Positions 45,944 to 54,383 of a stretch of 64,000 nucleotides of DNA are shown piece after piece. The stretch's first letter is position 1; each line of letters begins with the position of its first letter. The notes below the pieces were generated by a model. It saw nothing but the letters and a program-made list of their open reading frames with translations, made no database searches and had not been told where the DNA came from. Origin of the DNA: Aquibacillus kalidii (GTDB taxonomy: Bacteria > Bacillota > Bacilli > Bacillales > Amphibacillaceae); contig NZ_JACLZI010000032.1 of the NCBI RefSeq assembly GCF_014280935.1, positions 85,137 through 149,136 on the forward strand, read 5' to 3'. Position numbers and translations under genes: made by a program.

Positions 45944-47797
45944 TTATGGAGCTAAATAGATATTAGGTGTTGGAGGAGTAGTCATTTCACTTCCTAGATA
46001 ATAGTCTGTTAAATGTGACTGATAATAGCCTCTAACTGTCATAGAATTTCGATACATCGGATTTTGAGCAAGTGTATATAAACGTGTATCTGTTGGCATA
46101 TCAGTGGTAAAGATTACAAGTTTTGAGTAATCCCGACTTGGTTGGATCACTTCTTCACGCCAATCCCCTAAAACATCACCATAGAATGCCATAACTTTAC
46201 GATCATTTTTAGTGGCATTTTCATATTTCCAAGTGGTGACTAAACGACCAACTTTGTTCTCTTTGTAGTCCCATTTATCTATATTCCCAGAGTCCCATTT
46301 CTCACTTAAAAGATCTCCATCCCACCATAGACGGAAATTAGGATAAGGTTGATTCTCTGATGTGGTAATTTGGGTATTTGTAGGACCATTATATATCCCA
46401 TCAAATGACCAAACTTCATAACCGGAATACCTAGGATCTATATCACCAATATTACCGCGTCCTACATCCTGTGTGCCAGCAGTGGATAGATCTTTATGCT
46501 GCCAGATCATGGAACCGTTAGATGCGTCATAATAATAATCTAGTAATCCATTTTTATTATCCTGTTGAATGCCGTATCCCTGGAAACCATCGCTGTTCGG
46601 ATCAAACTTTCCGATATAAAAACGGTCACCATGACGCACATCAGATAAAGAGTATTTCAATGTACCATCACCATTTAAGACAAAACCAATTTGACTGATT
46701 TCATCTTTTCCGTCTTCGTCAAAATCACCAATTCTCATCTGATGGCCATCTGCATGTACTTGTGATTCACGTAACCATTTCCAATCCATTACTAGGTTCG
46801 AACCATTATAGCTATAAGCAGAATAGACTAGATTAAATTCTTTTCTATCTTTCGTACGGTTCTTTGCATATACGACAATACTTGGTGTTTTCCCATTAAG
46901 GTAGCCAATTCCGAGTTGAGTGGCTAAAGGACCATCAGAGATGTAATCATCAGGTAGAGGTTCGGCACTTTTTAGTTTTCCTGTCATGCCGTCAAGCACC
47001 GCGATCCACTGCTTGGTGTCGCTGTCGTCGCTCCATTTTTCACCATCCCCAAAAGTTACACCATTAGCAATTTTTAGGATTACTTCTGATTTTCCATCGC
47101 CATCTAAATCATAAACGGTAACATTATCCCACATACCTACATCTATTGTTGCAGAGTTGTAAGAGCTTTCGATATCGCTGTTTGGTCCCATGTTTCCGGA
47201 CCATAGAAGCGTGCCATCTTGTTTATAAGCTTCTATGACTTGAGGTTTTTCTTTATAACGACTGACGAAATAATCATATTCTCCATCTCCATCAAAATCC
47301 CCTACCCAAACATTTCTGATGGGTCCCCCTTCTTTTAGTGGAACAGTCACATAGGGGCCATCCGCTTTTCCAGCTTCTAACGTAAAGATGGAGCCTGCTG
47401 TTTTATTGTCTTTGACTTCTTTACCATTGATGACTGGCTGTACATGGTAAACATTGCTCACGGATAAATCAGCTGTCTTATCCTCATAATTAGTACCTTT
47501 TGTTATGACTGACTTGTTAATTTTGACTTCCTTGCCTCCTGCTGAAGAGCGATAGATGTTAAAACCAATATCTTTTGCATCTAATGCAAGTAAACGCCAA
47601 CTAATAAAAACAGTTGAGCCATCGCGGACAGCAACAACACCACGTCCAAGATTCTCCATTTGTCTTGCCTCAGTATTTGCCTTTACTTCTGCAATTTCTG
47701 CCTTCGCTGTAAGGGTTGGAGCAGAAAATGATAGGATAAGAGCAAACGCTATCAATAACCCTATAGACTTTATAAATGACTTCCAAATGTAAAACAC
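45944..47797 (-). CDS. yesW: Secreted rhamnogalacturonan lyase (PL11, YesW-like)
   Basis: A 617-residue pectin backbone lyase that cleaves rhamnogalacturonan I by beta-elimination outside the cell. The signal peptide covers about residues 1-34. An N-terminal fibronectin-like part (VFISWRLLALDAKDIGFNIY) precedes the eight-bladed PL11 propeller, which carries several DxDxDG calcium loops (DFDGDGEYD, DLDGDGKSE, DFDEDGKDE) and QVHADGHQMRIGDFD. No sorting signal, so it should be released. The start is GTG at 47797, preceded by AGGAGG on the minus strand. It is related by pathway to the arabinanase: both open pectin. No regulatory site was found in 47798-48196. Confidence 0.94.
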   Translation of the reverse strand: MFYIWKSFIKSIGLLIAFALILSFSAPTLTAKAEIAEVKANTEARQMENLGRGVVAVRDGSTVFISWRLLALDAKDIGFNIYRSSAGGKEVKINKSVITKGTNYEDKTADLSVSNVYHVQPVINGKEVKDNKTAGSIFTLEAGKADGPYVTVPLKEGGPIRNVWVGDFDGDGEYDYFVSRYKEKPQVIEAYKQDGTLLWSGNMGPNSDIESSYNSATIDVGMWDNVTVYDLDGDGKSEVILKIANGVTFGDGEKWSDDSDTKQWIAVLDGMTGKLKSAEPLPDDYISDGPLATQLGIGYLNGKTPSIVVYAKNRTKDRKEFNLVYSAYSYNGSNLVMDWKWLRESQVHADGHQMRIGDFDEDGKDEISQIGFVLNGDGTLKYSLSDVRHGDRFYIGKFDPNSDGFQGYGIQQDNKNGLLDYYYDASNGSMIWQHKDLSTAGTQDVGRGNIGDIDPRYSGYEVWSFDGIYNGPTNTQITTSENQPYPNFRLWWDGDLLSEKWDSGNIDKWDYKENKVGRLVTTWKYENATKNDRKVMAFYGDVLGDWREEVIQPSRDYSKLVIFTTDMPTDTRLYTLAQNPMYRNSMTVRGYYQSHLTDYYLGSEMTTPPTPNIYLAP

Positions 47798-48196
47798 TAC
47801 ATCATCCTCCTACGATTGAATACATCATATATATAGACCAATCTTAATTTTTCTACTGATCATGGAATTATATGAGATATGCAATCTTCTATTTTATATT
47901 TCTTTTATTCTATCGACTTTGTTTTACATTATTTCATAGTACATTTGGATTAAATTAACTTATTAGTAATAAATTAGTATGCTATGAACCTTCTAATACT
48001 AATTATCAAAAAAACCACTTGCTTCTTATGTTACGTGAGGTTATATGATAGTAATAGAACCTTATAATTGAGGGATATTGATGGGGGTAGGTATTTAATT
48101 GGTGAATTTTCCAAGAAAACAACAACTACGATCCGTACTTTACATTACTCATGATGAATTAGGAATTTTAAAATTTTCGTGTAACAGAAAAGGGTA
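47798..48196. other. Intergenic region upstream of the PL11 lyase
   Basis: Four hundred AT-rich bases that should contain the lyase promoter on the minus strand. I see no clear cre or other operator and no gene. Confidence 0.4.
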
Positions 48197-48608
48197 TGGA
48201 ACGAGCTTTTGGATGTAAATGTGAAAGGAATATTTTTGTGCGAAAGCAGTCAAACCTTACATGAAAAAATAAATAGACTGCATTATCATTATGATAGGGA
48301 GTGTCGCAGGTATTACGGGTATAGGGTCATCCATTCCATATGCAGCTACCAAAGCAGCCTGCCATACGATGACTAGATCTTTAGCAATTGCATTAGCACC
48401 TGAAATTAGAGTGAATGCCATTGCACCAGGGGCTGTAGAAACAAGGTGGTGGGACAGAAACGAGGAGAAAATGTATCAGCTCGCAGGAAACTTACCGCTC
48501 AAGAAGATTTCTACACCCTATGATATTGCAGAAGCAGTCCTTTTTAAAATCGCGTAAAATTCCGTAACAGGTCAAACATTTATAATAGATAATGGACAAA
48601 CTTTATAG
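48197..48608 (+). pseudogene. Fragment of a short-chain dehydrogenase/reductase
   Basis: Pieces of an SDR enzyme in several frames: WNELLDVNVKGIFLC, then IGSVAGITGIGSSIPYAATK (catalytic Y-x3-K) and NAIAPGAVETRWW in one frame, ending after a shift with SVTGQTFIIDNGQTL. The N-terminal NAD-binding half is gone. The longest frame (48291-48557) is not a functional gene. Confidence 0.85.
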
Positions 48609-48778
48609 TTTATTTTCCTATTAGGGTGATATTAAGAGTAATTGTTATGGAATTATTAAAAAGGTTAATGCTATTTATCATTTGTGTAAATATATGGTAA
48701 TATGGGTATTATCTGGCCTCCAATGTTGTATGATAGCAATATAAGGTAATTATGCTAATTTAAAAGGAGGCAATAAGG

Positions 48779-48997
48779 ATGCAAGAGATGAAGAAAATGA
48801 AAAAAGGATTACTCGCTTTATTAATGGTTGTTATGGTAGGTGGCTTTGCCACAGGATGTAGTGAAGACAAAGATGATACCGAAAAAGAAGAAGAGAATCA
48901 AACAGAAGAAACTAACGAAGAAACAAATGAAGAAGGAACAGAAGAAGGAACAGAAGAAGGAACAGAAGAAGGAACAGAAGAAGGCGCAGAAGAATAA
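48779..48997 (+). CDS. Small acidic lipoprotein with EGTE repeats
   Basis: Seventy-two residues. A basic start and hydrophobic helix lead to a lipobox (FATGC, C27), after which almost every residue is acidic or polar: a run of Glu/Thr/Asn with the four-residue repeat EGTE at the end. No folded domain is possible. Such short, highly charged lipoproteins of bacilli coat the membrane surface; the role is unknown. AAAGGAGG precedes the ATG with ideal spacing, and a good terminator follows, so it is a real single-gene unit. Confidence 0.75.
   Translation: MQEMKKMKKGLLALLMVVMVGGFATGCSEDKDDTEKEEENQTEETNEETNEEGTEEGTEEGTEEGTEEGAEE
48930..48990. repeat. 12-bp tandem repeat coding for EGTE
   Basis: The unit GAAGGAACAGAA is repeated about five times, the last copy changed by two bases (EGAE). 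Such a run is prone to slippage and copy-number change without shifting the frame. Confidence 0.85.
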
Positions 48998-49043
48998 GTT
49001 AAATAAATGCTGCGAATTAATGAGGAATATTATTTCGCATATC

Positions 49044-49075
49044 AATCCCCACTTATATAGGTGGGGATTTTTTTC
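49044..49075 (+). terminator. Terminator of the small lipoprotein gene
   Basis: Stem AATCCCCAC/GTGGGGATT with TTTTTT behind it. Confidence 0.92.
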
Positions 49076-49293
49076 AAGTTGGATTACTGACGCTTCGCAA
49101 ATAATGGTTAACGAGGTGAACGCTTTACATGGATATGTTGATGGTGTATTGAATGGAATTGTAAACTATAACAAATAACTTGTAATTTCCATAGCTTAGC
49201 CGTTTTTTTATTATGGAACTTTTGATATAGATATACGTAATTAACGTTATACACTATTAATGTTTCAAAAGGTTAAATCTTAGGATAGGGGAA

Positions 49294-49737
49294 ATGGGTA
49301 TGCTTTTAACAATATGTTTTGGGATTTTCATTTATCTTTCTATTGTATCTATACTATATTATCCAAAATTATTTATTGATGGAATGAAAAAGCCAAAGCT
49401 AAAAAGAAAGAAATACAAACGTAAAAGAATAACCACCACTGTTTACTACCATATAAATCACCTCTTTTTATTATCTATTGTTTATGGATTTCTATTGCTA
49501 TTCACTTTTTTAAAGTTTGGACCACTGGATACCATCTATTTCATTGAAATAGGAGTTTATATTATTTTATTAGTTTTATATGTTATAAATCGAATTTATG
49601 GAGTAACTTTGTCACCAATTGGTTGGTGGGAATTTTTTACGTTTATGTTTGATGGAAATAGCGGTGATTACTCCTATGGAGGTGGCGGTGATTCAGGCAG
49701 TTGTAGTGATGGGGGATCAGGCGGAGGGTGCGATTGA
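49294..49737 (+). CDS. Membrane protein with Gly/Ser/Cys-rich tail
   Basis: A 147-residue protein with three hydrophobic helices (about 3-25, 52-72, 78-97), a basic loop (KKPKLKRKKYKRKR) after the first, and a last 30 residues made of Gly, Ser, Asp and Cys (GGGGDSGSCSDGGSGGGCD). The tail recalls small Gly/Cys-rich membrane proteins of unknown function and would be able to bind metal or form disulfides. No family name can be given. It ends about 140 bases before the promoter of the cobalamin locus and does not seem to belong to it. Confidence 0.65.
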   Translation: MGMLLTICFGIFIYLSIVSILYYPKLFIDGMKKPKLKRKKYKRKRITTTVYYHINHLFLLSIVYGFLLLFTFLKFGPLDTIYFIEIGVYIILLVLYVINRIYGVTLSPIGWWEFFTFMFDGNSGDYSYGGGGDSGSCSDGGSGGGCD

Positions 49738-49877
49738 TATTATAGTACTGTTTTTGTTTAGTAGTCTAATCCTTAACACCATTCTAGGTCCACCACCATT
49801 CTGAGATAGTAACTCATATATCTAAGGTATAATATACTTCCTCGTTCTTCATAAATATTCTGGTTATCTTTCTCATA

Positions 49878-49906
49878 TTGACAATTTTCACGTCCTTATC
49901 TATGCT
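49878..49906 (+). promoter_or_regulatory. SigA promoter of the cobalamin operon
   Basis: TTGACA (49878-49883), 17 bases, TATGCT (49901-49906), the same two hexamers and spacing as the bioB promoter. The transcript would begin near 49913, just before the riboswitch. Confidence 0.75.
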
Positions 49907-49929
49907 AAATGTAATTGAATACAGAAGGA

Positions 49930-50115
49930 ATAGGTTTAGTTTACTTATATATAAAGTAAACTATTAAAAGGGAAGACCGGTGAAATTCCGGCGCGGTCCC
50001 GCCACTGTATATGGGAGCTTTCTATTACATACCACTATCTTATGATGGGAAGGGGATAGAAAGCAGTGATCATGAGCCAGGATACCTGCCTATTTTTGAC
50101 GCCATTCGACCTACG
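49930..50115 (+). promoter_or_regulatory. Cobalamin (adenosylcobalamin-type) riboswitch
   Basis: Carries the conserved blocks of the B12 riboswitch: GGGAAGACCGGTGAAATTCCGG region (conserved GGTGAAA-CCGG), GCGGTCCCGCCACTGTAT (B12-box side), and the closing GAGCCAGGATACCTGCC. Binding of B12 should favour the downstream terminator and shut off the operon, so these genes are made when the vitamin is scarce. Confidence 0.96.
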
Positions 50116-50186
50116 CGGATATAGGGAGGTGTAAGCAAATTCTGGTTTTCTGTTACTAAGTCAGTGCAGACAACGTAATTTGGCTT

Positions 50187-50221
50187 GTACACATCTCTAG
50201 ATATTGAGGTGTATTTTTTTT
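50187..50221 (+). terminator. Riboswitch-controlled terminator
   Basis: A stem-loop with arms TACAC/GTGTA and partly paired middle is followed by eight T, 28 bases before the first gene. Its position between aptamer and gene marks it as the expression platform. Confidence 0.8.
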
Positions 50222-50248
50222 GGAATAAATATTTAGGAGGAACTAAAT

Positions 50249-52648
50249 TTGAATAAGACAGTATTTCAACGTTGGACTGCACTTATCGCTGTTTTTATAT
50301 TGTTTGTTAGTAATCTAGCATTCTTTCCAACTACTACTTTTGGGGCAGCGTTAGATAATGCGGTAACGGTTAAAGCTATTGATGAGAATGGTGATATTGT
50401 TTTACCATTAACAGCAGTGGAATTTGATGAAGGTGAAATTGCTTTTGATGCGTTAATTAAGGCTGGTGAAAAACAAGAAAAAGCTATTGAGTATAGTGAA
50501 TTTAACTTTGGTAATATGATCTCAGGCATTAATAATGTAAACAATCATGATGACTACTATTGGAGTTTTAATGTAAATGGACTAGCCCCTGGATCTGATG
50601 GAGTCTCTGATTATGAGTTGAAAAATGCAGATCACTTATTATTTGTTTTAACTGATAATTTTGATCCATCTGTAACTGTTAAAGTAAATGTAACAGGAAG
50701 AGAAGGAACTAAAATTATTTCTGATGAGGAAGTAACTTTAATGAAGGGTGCTAGTGCTTACGACGCACTAATCCAAGCAGCAAAAGTAAATGGGAAGTCA
50801 GTAGTAGCTACTGTTGATGACAGTTGGTTAACGTATATAAATAATGTGGGCAACACAGAGATGGAACCAAGTGATTGGTGGAAAGTAGATCATAATGGTA
50901 CAGCAATTAATAACAGTATTGTAGATACGCCAGTTAATGAAGGTGATCAGGTTCAATTAACATTACAATATGAAACATCTAGTGAGCCCGATACAGAGGA
51001 TACAGAAAATCCAGATCATCCTGACGGTACTGAAGATGACCAGTCAGAAACTGGGGACAAAACAAGTCTCGTAACGGATCAGCAAATTAAAGATACTATT
51101 CAAAACATCAAAACATATATAAAAACGAATAAAGTTACTATTAATGATTGGTGGGCATGGGGACTAGTGAACGCTAATGAGGATATCCCTGCGTCCTATA
51201 TTACCGGTGTAAAGGAAAAGGTTAAAAGAACAAAAGGTACTATTAAAAGTGTAACAGAATTAGAGACAGCAATTATTGGACTTTCAGCAGCTGGAATAGA
51301 TGCATCTTCCGTTGAAGGGTATAACTTAATAGATAAGTTAGAAAACCATGCATATTTGCAAAATGGATCAATTAACTGGTCGATTTATGCTCTACTAGCA
51401 GTTGATAGCGGTAATTATCAAACATCTGAAGGATTTAGAGAGAAGCTTATTGATAAAATTGTTAAGGCAGAAGTAAATGGAGGAGGTTGGTCCTTTTTTG
51501 GTAAAGAAGCTAGTCCAGATATAACGGGAATGGCTTTATCTGCATTGGCGCCATACAAAGAACAAGAAGCGGTTGAAAATGCAATAAACAATGGAGTTAA
51601 GTATCTATCATCCGTACAGGTGAGTACAGGTGGTTTTTCAACAAGTGATGGTGCTACGAGTGAATCTATCTCTCAAGCTATTCTAGGATTAGCATCTGTC
51701 GGAGTTGATCCAACAGGGGATGATTTTACTAAGAGTGGTGGAGATTTACTATCTAGTTTGATGCAGTTTAAAACAAATGAAAATGGGTTTAGCCATATTA
51801 AAGGTGAAGGCACGAATGAAATGGCTACTCAACAGGCCTTCCTTGCTCTTTTAGCTTATCAAGGTTTTAAAGCTAATGAGAGACCAGTTTACCAGTTTCC
51901 TGTGACGAAGCATCAAGTTAAGATCAATCCGGACACTACAGTTAAAAACAAAACAACTATTGTCTTGATAAAGAAATCAGATTTAGAAAGTGTAATGAAT
52001 GGACAAGAAGTTCTATTGGAATCAAGTAATGCAGCCAATCAAAACGAATTACATGTAACACTAGATAGCGATTCGATTTCAGATCTAAAGTACAAAAAAG
52101 CAAGTCTTAAGATAAATAAAGGTGATACTTCTGTTCATATTCCTACTTCCATCCTATCGCAAATTGCTGCTGAAGCAGGAAGTGAACTAGTTGAAATAAA
52201 ATTAGTGAAAAAAGAAGAACCAGGGGCAATTGGTGCTGTTTATGATTTCACCATTACGGCTGGCGCAAAAGAAATTAGCAATTTTAATGGACAAGAAGTG
52301 GCGTTAACATTCCAAGTTGACCAAGATAAGGTTGCTAAATTAAAGGCAAGTCAGATCAAAGTCTTCTATTATAATGAAGAGACAGGCGAGTGGGAAGTAA
52401 TGGATAATAGTTCCTATAACCCTGAAACAGGAATCGTGACAGCAACAACAACACATTTTAGTAAGTATGGTGTATTTAAATATGAACCAGTAAATGTAGA
52501 TCAATTTGCTGAAACTCAACCAGATAAAGAAGCAGGGCACGAATTACCAGATACAGCCACTAACACCTTCAACATGTCGGTGATTGGTTTTGGGTTATTG
52601 CTTATGGGGTTCATTCTTATCTATGTTAAACGTAAACGAGAAGTATAA
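50249..52648 (+). CDS. Sortase-anchored intrinsic-factor-like cobalamin-binding protein (predicted)
   Basis: A 799-residue secreted protein. After a signal peptide (about 1-33) come two DUF4430 domains (about 38-135 and 138-240; the fold of the beta domain of transcobalamin and intrinsic factor), an acidic linker, and an alpha/alpha-toroid of the prenyltransferase/squalene-cyclase type (about 270-550; repeats such as LETAIIGLSAAGI, WSIYALLAVDSG, SISQAILGLASVGV, ATQQAFLALLAYQG). The two folds are those that clamp B12 in mammals, in reverse order. Then follows a beta module shared with the arabinanase and a sorting signal LPDTA (766-770), helix and KRKRE. Start is TTG after AGGAGG. The riboswitch upstream and B12-type transporter downstream support vitamin capture; binding itself is inferred. 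Confidence 0.82.
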   Translation: MNKTVFQRWTALIAVFILFVSNLAFFPTTTFGAALDNAVTVKAIDENGDIVLPLTAVEFDEGEIAFDALIKAGEKQEKAIEYSEFNFGNMISGINNVNNHDDYYWSFNVNGLAPGSDGVSDYELKNADHLLFVLTDNFDPSVTVKVNVTGREGTKIISDEEVTLMKGASAYDALIQAAKVNGKSVVATVDDSWLTYINNVGNTEMEPSDWWKVDHNGTAINNSIVDTPVNEGDQVQLTLQYETSSEPDTEDTENPDHPDGTEDDQSETGDKTSLVTDQQIKDTIQNIKTYIKTNKVTINDWWAWGLVNANEDIPASYITGVKEKVKRTKGTIKSVTELETAIIGLSAAGIDASSVEGYNLIDKLENHAYLQNGSINWSIYALLAVDSGNYQTSEGFREKLIDKIVKAEVNGGGWSFFGKEASPDITGMALSALAPYKEQEAVENAINNGVKYLSSVQVSTGGFSTSDGATSESISQAILGLASVGVDPTGDDFTKSGGDLLSSLMQFKTNENGFSHIKGEGTNEMATQQAFLALLAYQGFKANERPVYQFPVTKHQVKINPDTTVKNKTTIVLIKKSDLESVMNGQEVLLESSNAANQNELHVTLDSDSISDLKYKKASLKINKGDTSVHIPTSILSQIAAEAGSELVEIKLVKKEEPGAIGAVYDFTITAGAKEISNFNGQEVALTFQVDQDKVAKLKASQIKVFYYNEETGEWEVMDNSSYNPETGIVTATTTHFSKYGVFKYEPVNVDQFAETQPDKEAGHELPDTATNTFNMSVIGFGLLLMGFILIYVKRKREV

Positions 52649-52718
52649 GTAAATGTTGGGTAATCTATCATTTGATGGGTTACCCTGATTTCTTATTAGG
52701 GAAAAGGGGGATAATGGG

Positions 52719-53468
52719 ATGAAACGGGTTCTTATATCAATGATAATGCTAACGTTGTTTCTTGTTGTTGGTTGTGCGAAAGACCAAGTAGTGGAACCAG
52801 GCTCTGAAGCTGCCCAAAAACTATCGGGCGAGTTAACAGCTCACGATGTAACAATGGAGCACAAGACGTATGAAAGAAAGAAAATAGAGGAAGAACTGGA
52901 ATCAACTGAAGAAGATAAATCGGAAAACAAATCTACTAGTACGGAAAATGAAAAAGAAGAAAGTATTTCTAATCAACCGAATGAACAGGTGAATACTAAT
53001 ACAGAAGCACCTAAGATATCTGTAGAGGAAAACAAAGAAAATAATGAAAAAAGTAAAGAGAATAAAGCAACTACTAGTGAAAATAAGGAGCAACCTTCTA
53101 CAACAAAACAAGACCAACCGAAGGAACCAACAAAGCCCAAGCAAACAGTTACAATCACCATTGTTGCTCCGGGAACAAATAACGAAACCATTCTGCCAAC
53201 TACTACAGTGGAAATGAATGACGGAGATACAGTGCTTGATATTACTCAAAAAATAGTCAAAGCGAAGGAGATTCAGATGAGTGTCTCAGGAGCTAATGCC
53301 ACAGCATATGTGAAAAGTATTGGCAATATCGAGGAAATGCAATATGGTGCATTTAGTGGCTGGGAGGTTTTTGTGGATGGCCAAGGAATAGATAGAAGTA
53401 CAGGGGTTTATGGAGTAAAGGCTGGACAAGCAATCAAGTGGCGTTACACAAAGAATTATATGGAATAG
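52719..53468 (+). CDS. DUF4430 lipoprotein, predicted cobalamin relay
   Basis: A 249-residue lipoprotein with lipobox VVGC (C19), a long disordered Glu/Lys/Ser/Thr stretch (about 40-140) that could span the wall, and one DUF4430 domain (about 145-249; VTITIVAPGTNNE, DGDTVLDITQKIV, SGWEVFVDGQGIDRSTGVYG). The domain is the same fold as in the wall-anchored protein upstream, so this one probably hands the vitamin to the membrane transporter. AAGGGGG precedes the ATG; a small hairpin (GGGTAA/TTACCC, 52658-52686) lies before it. Eighteen bases separate it from ecfT. Confidence 0.8.
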   Translation: MKRVLISMIMLTLFLVVGCAKDQVVEPGSEAAQKLSGELTAHDVTMEHKTYERKKIEEELESTEEDKSENKSTSTENEKEESISNQPNEQVNTNTEAPKISVEENKENNEKSKENKATTSENKEQPSTTKQDQPKEPTKPKQTVTITIVAPGTNNETILPTTTVEMNDGDTVLDITQKIVKAKEIQMSVSGANATAYVKSIGNIEEMQYGAFSGWEVFVDGQGIDRSTGVYGVKAGQAIKWRYTKNYME

Positions 53469-53486
53469 AACAACCAAGGAATTGAG

Positions 53487-54383
53487 TTGAATTATATGGT
53501 ACGAGGGTTTCGTTCATTTCATCCTATTATACTATTACTATATTATATATTGGCTATAGCTGGACTTATGTTGTATCAGCAACCCCTATTTTTAACTGGA
53601 GGTTTCTTAGCTATTCTCCTCGCTAATTTGATTCTGGATGGAGGAAAGGAATTAAGAAAATGGCGGTTTATGATCATGATAATGGGTGTTTTAACCATGA
53701 TATTAACACCCATATTTAATCACAAAGGCAATCATATTTTATTTTATTTGTTTGAAAATCCAGTTATGCACGAGGCGATTTGGCAGGGTCTAATCATTTC
53801 CTTAACATTAGTGAGTATTCTGTGCTTGTTTATTTCCTTTAATATCGTCATTACACCAGATAAATTTATTTTTCTCTTTTCCAAGTTTTTTCCACAGTGG
53901 GCATTGTTGATTATGCTAACGATGCGGTTTGTCCCACTATTAAGGAAAAGGCTCAACGAAATTAGTGATGTACAGTGTGTGAAAGGTTTATCGGTTAAGA
54001 GCGGGTCAATAAAAAGTCGTGCTAAAAATGGAATGTTTCTCTTACAGATCCTGTTAACATGGTCTTTAGAGGAATCGATACAAACAGCAGATTCGATGAC
54101 AGCAAGAGGATATGGACTTGGAAATCGTAGTAAATATCAACCTTTTTATATGAAAAGAAAAGACTGGATCACATTAGTATTTCTTTTAATGAGTGGATCA
54201 CTTGTCTTATTAGGATGGTGGCTAGGTGATGGAGTGATGGCGTTACTACCAATATTAGAGCCATTTTGGTTATATGGTAGGGAATGGTTTTATTTGTTCG
54301 TATTCATCCTATTAATCGGTTTACCGATTTGGTTGGAAGGAAAGGAGCTGATCAAGTGGAAATACTATCGACACAACAAGTAA
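53487..54383 (+). CDS. ecfT: ECF transporter T component
   Basis: A 298-residue membrane protein of the CbiQ/EcfT family that links the ATPases to the substrate-binding S component. Several hydrophobic helices span residues 12-150 and 225-290. Between them are the cytoplasmic coupling motifs, SMTARGYGLG (the conserved A-R-G signature) and the earlier RFVPLLRKRL. Start taken at TTG 53487, with AAGGA upstream; an in-frame ATG is two codons later. Overlaps ecfA by 28 bases. Confidence 0.9.
   Translation: MNYMVRGFRSFHPIILLLYYILAIAGLMLYQQPLFLTGGFLAILLANLILDGGKELRKWRFMIMIMGVLTMILTPIFNHKGNHILFYLFENPVMHEAIWQGLIISLTLVSILCLFISFNIVITPDKFIFLFSKFFPQWALLIMLTMRFVPLLRKRLNEISDVQCVKGLSVKSGSIKSRAKNGMFLLQILLTWSLEESIQTADSMTARGYGLGNRSKYQPFYMKRKDWITLVFLLMSGSLVLLGWWLGDGVMALLPILEPFWLYGREWFYLFVFILLIGLPIWLEGKELIKWKYYRHNK

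Noticed and set aside
48821..49178. Overlapping frames rich in Phe/Cys (minus) or Lys/Gln (plus) across the small lipoprotein gene
   Set aside because: They are by-products of the GAA-rich repeat; neither has a ribosome site or coding-like composition outside the repeat.
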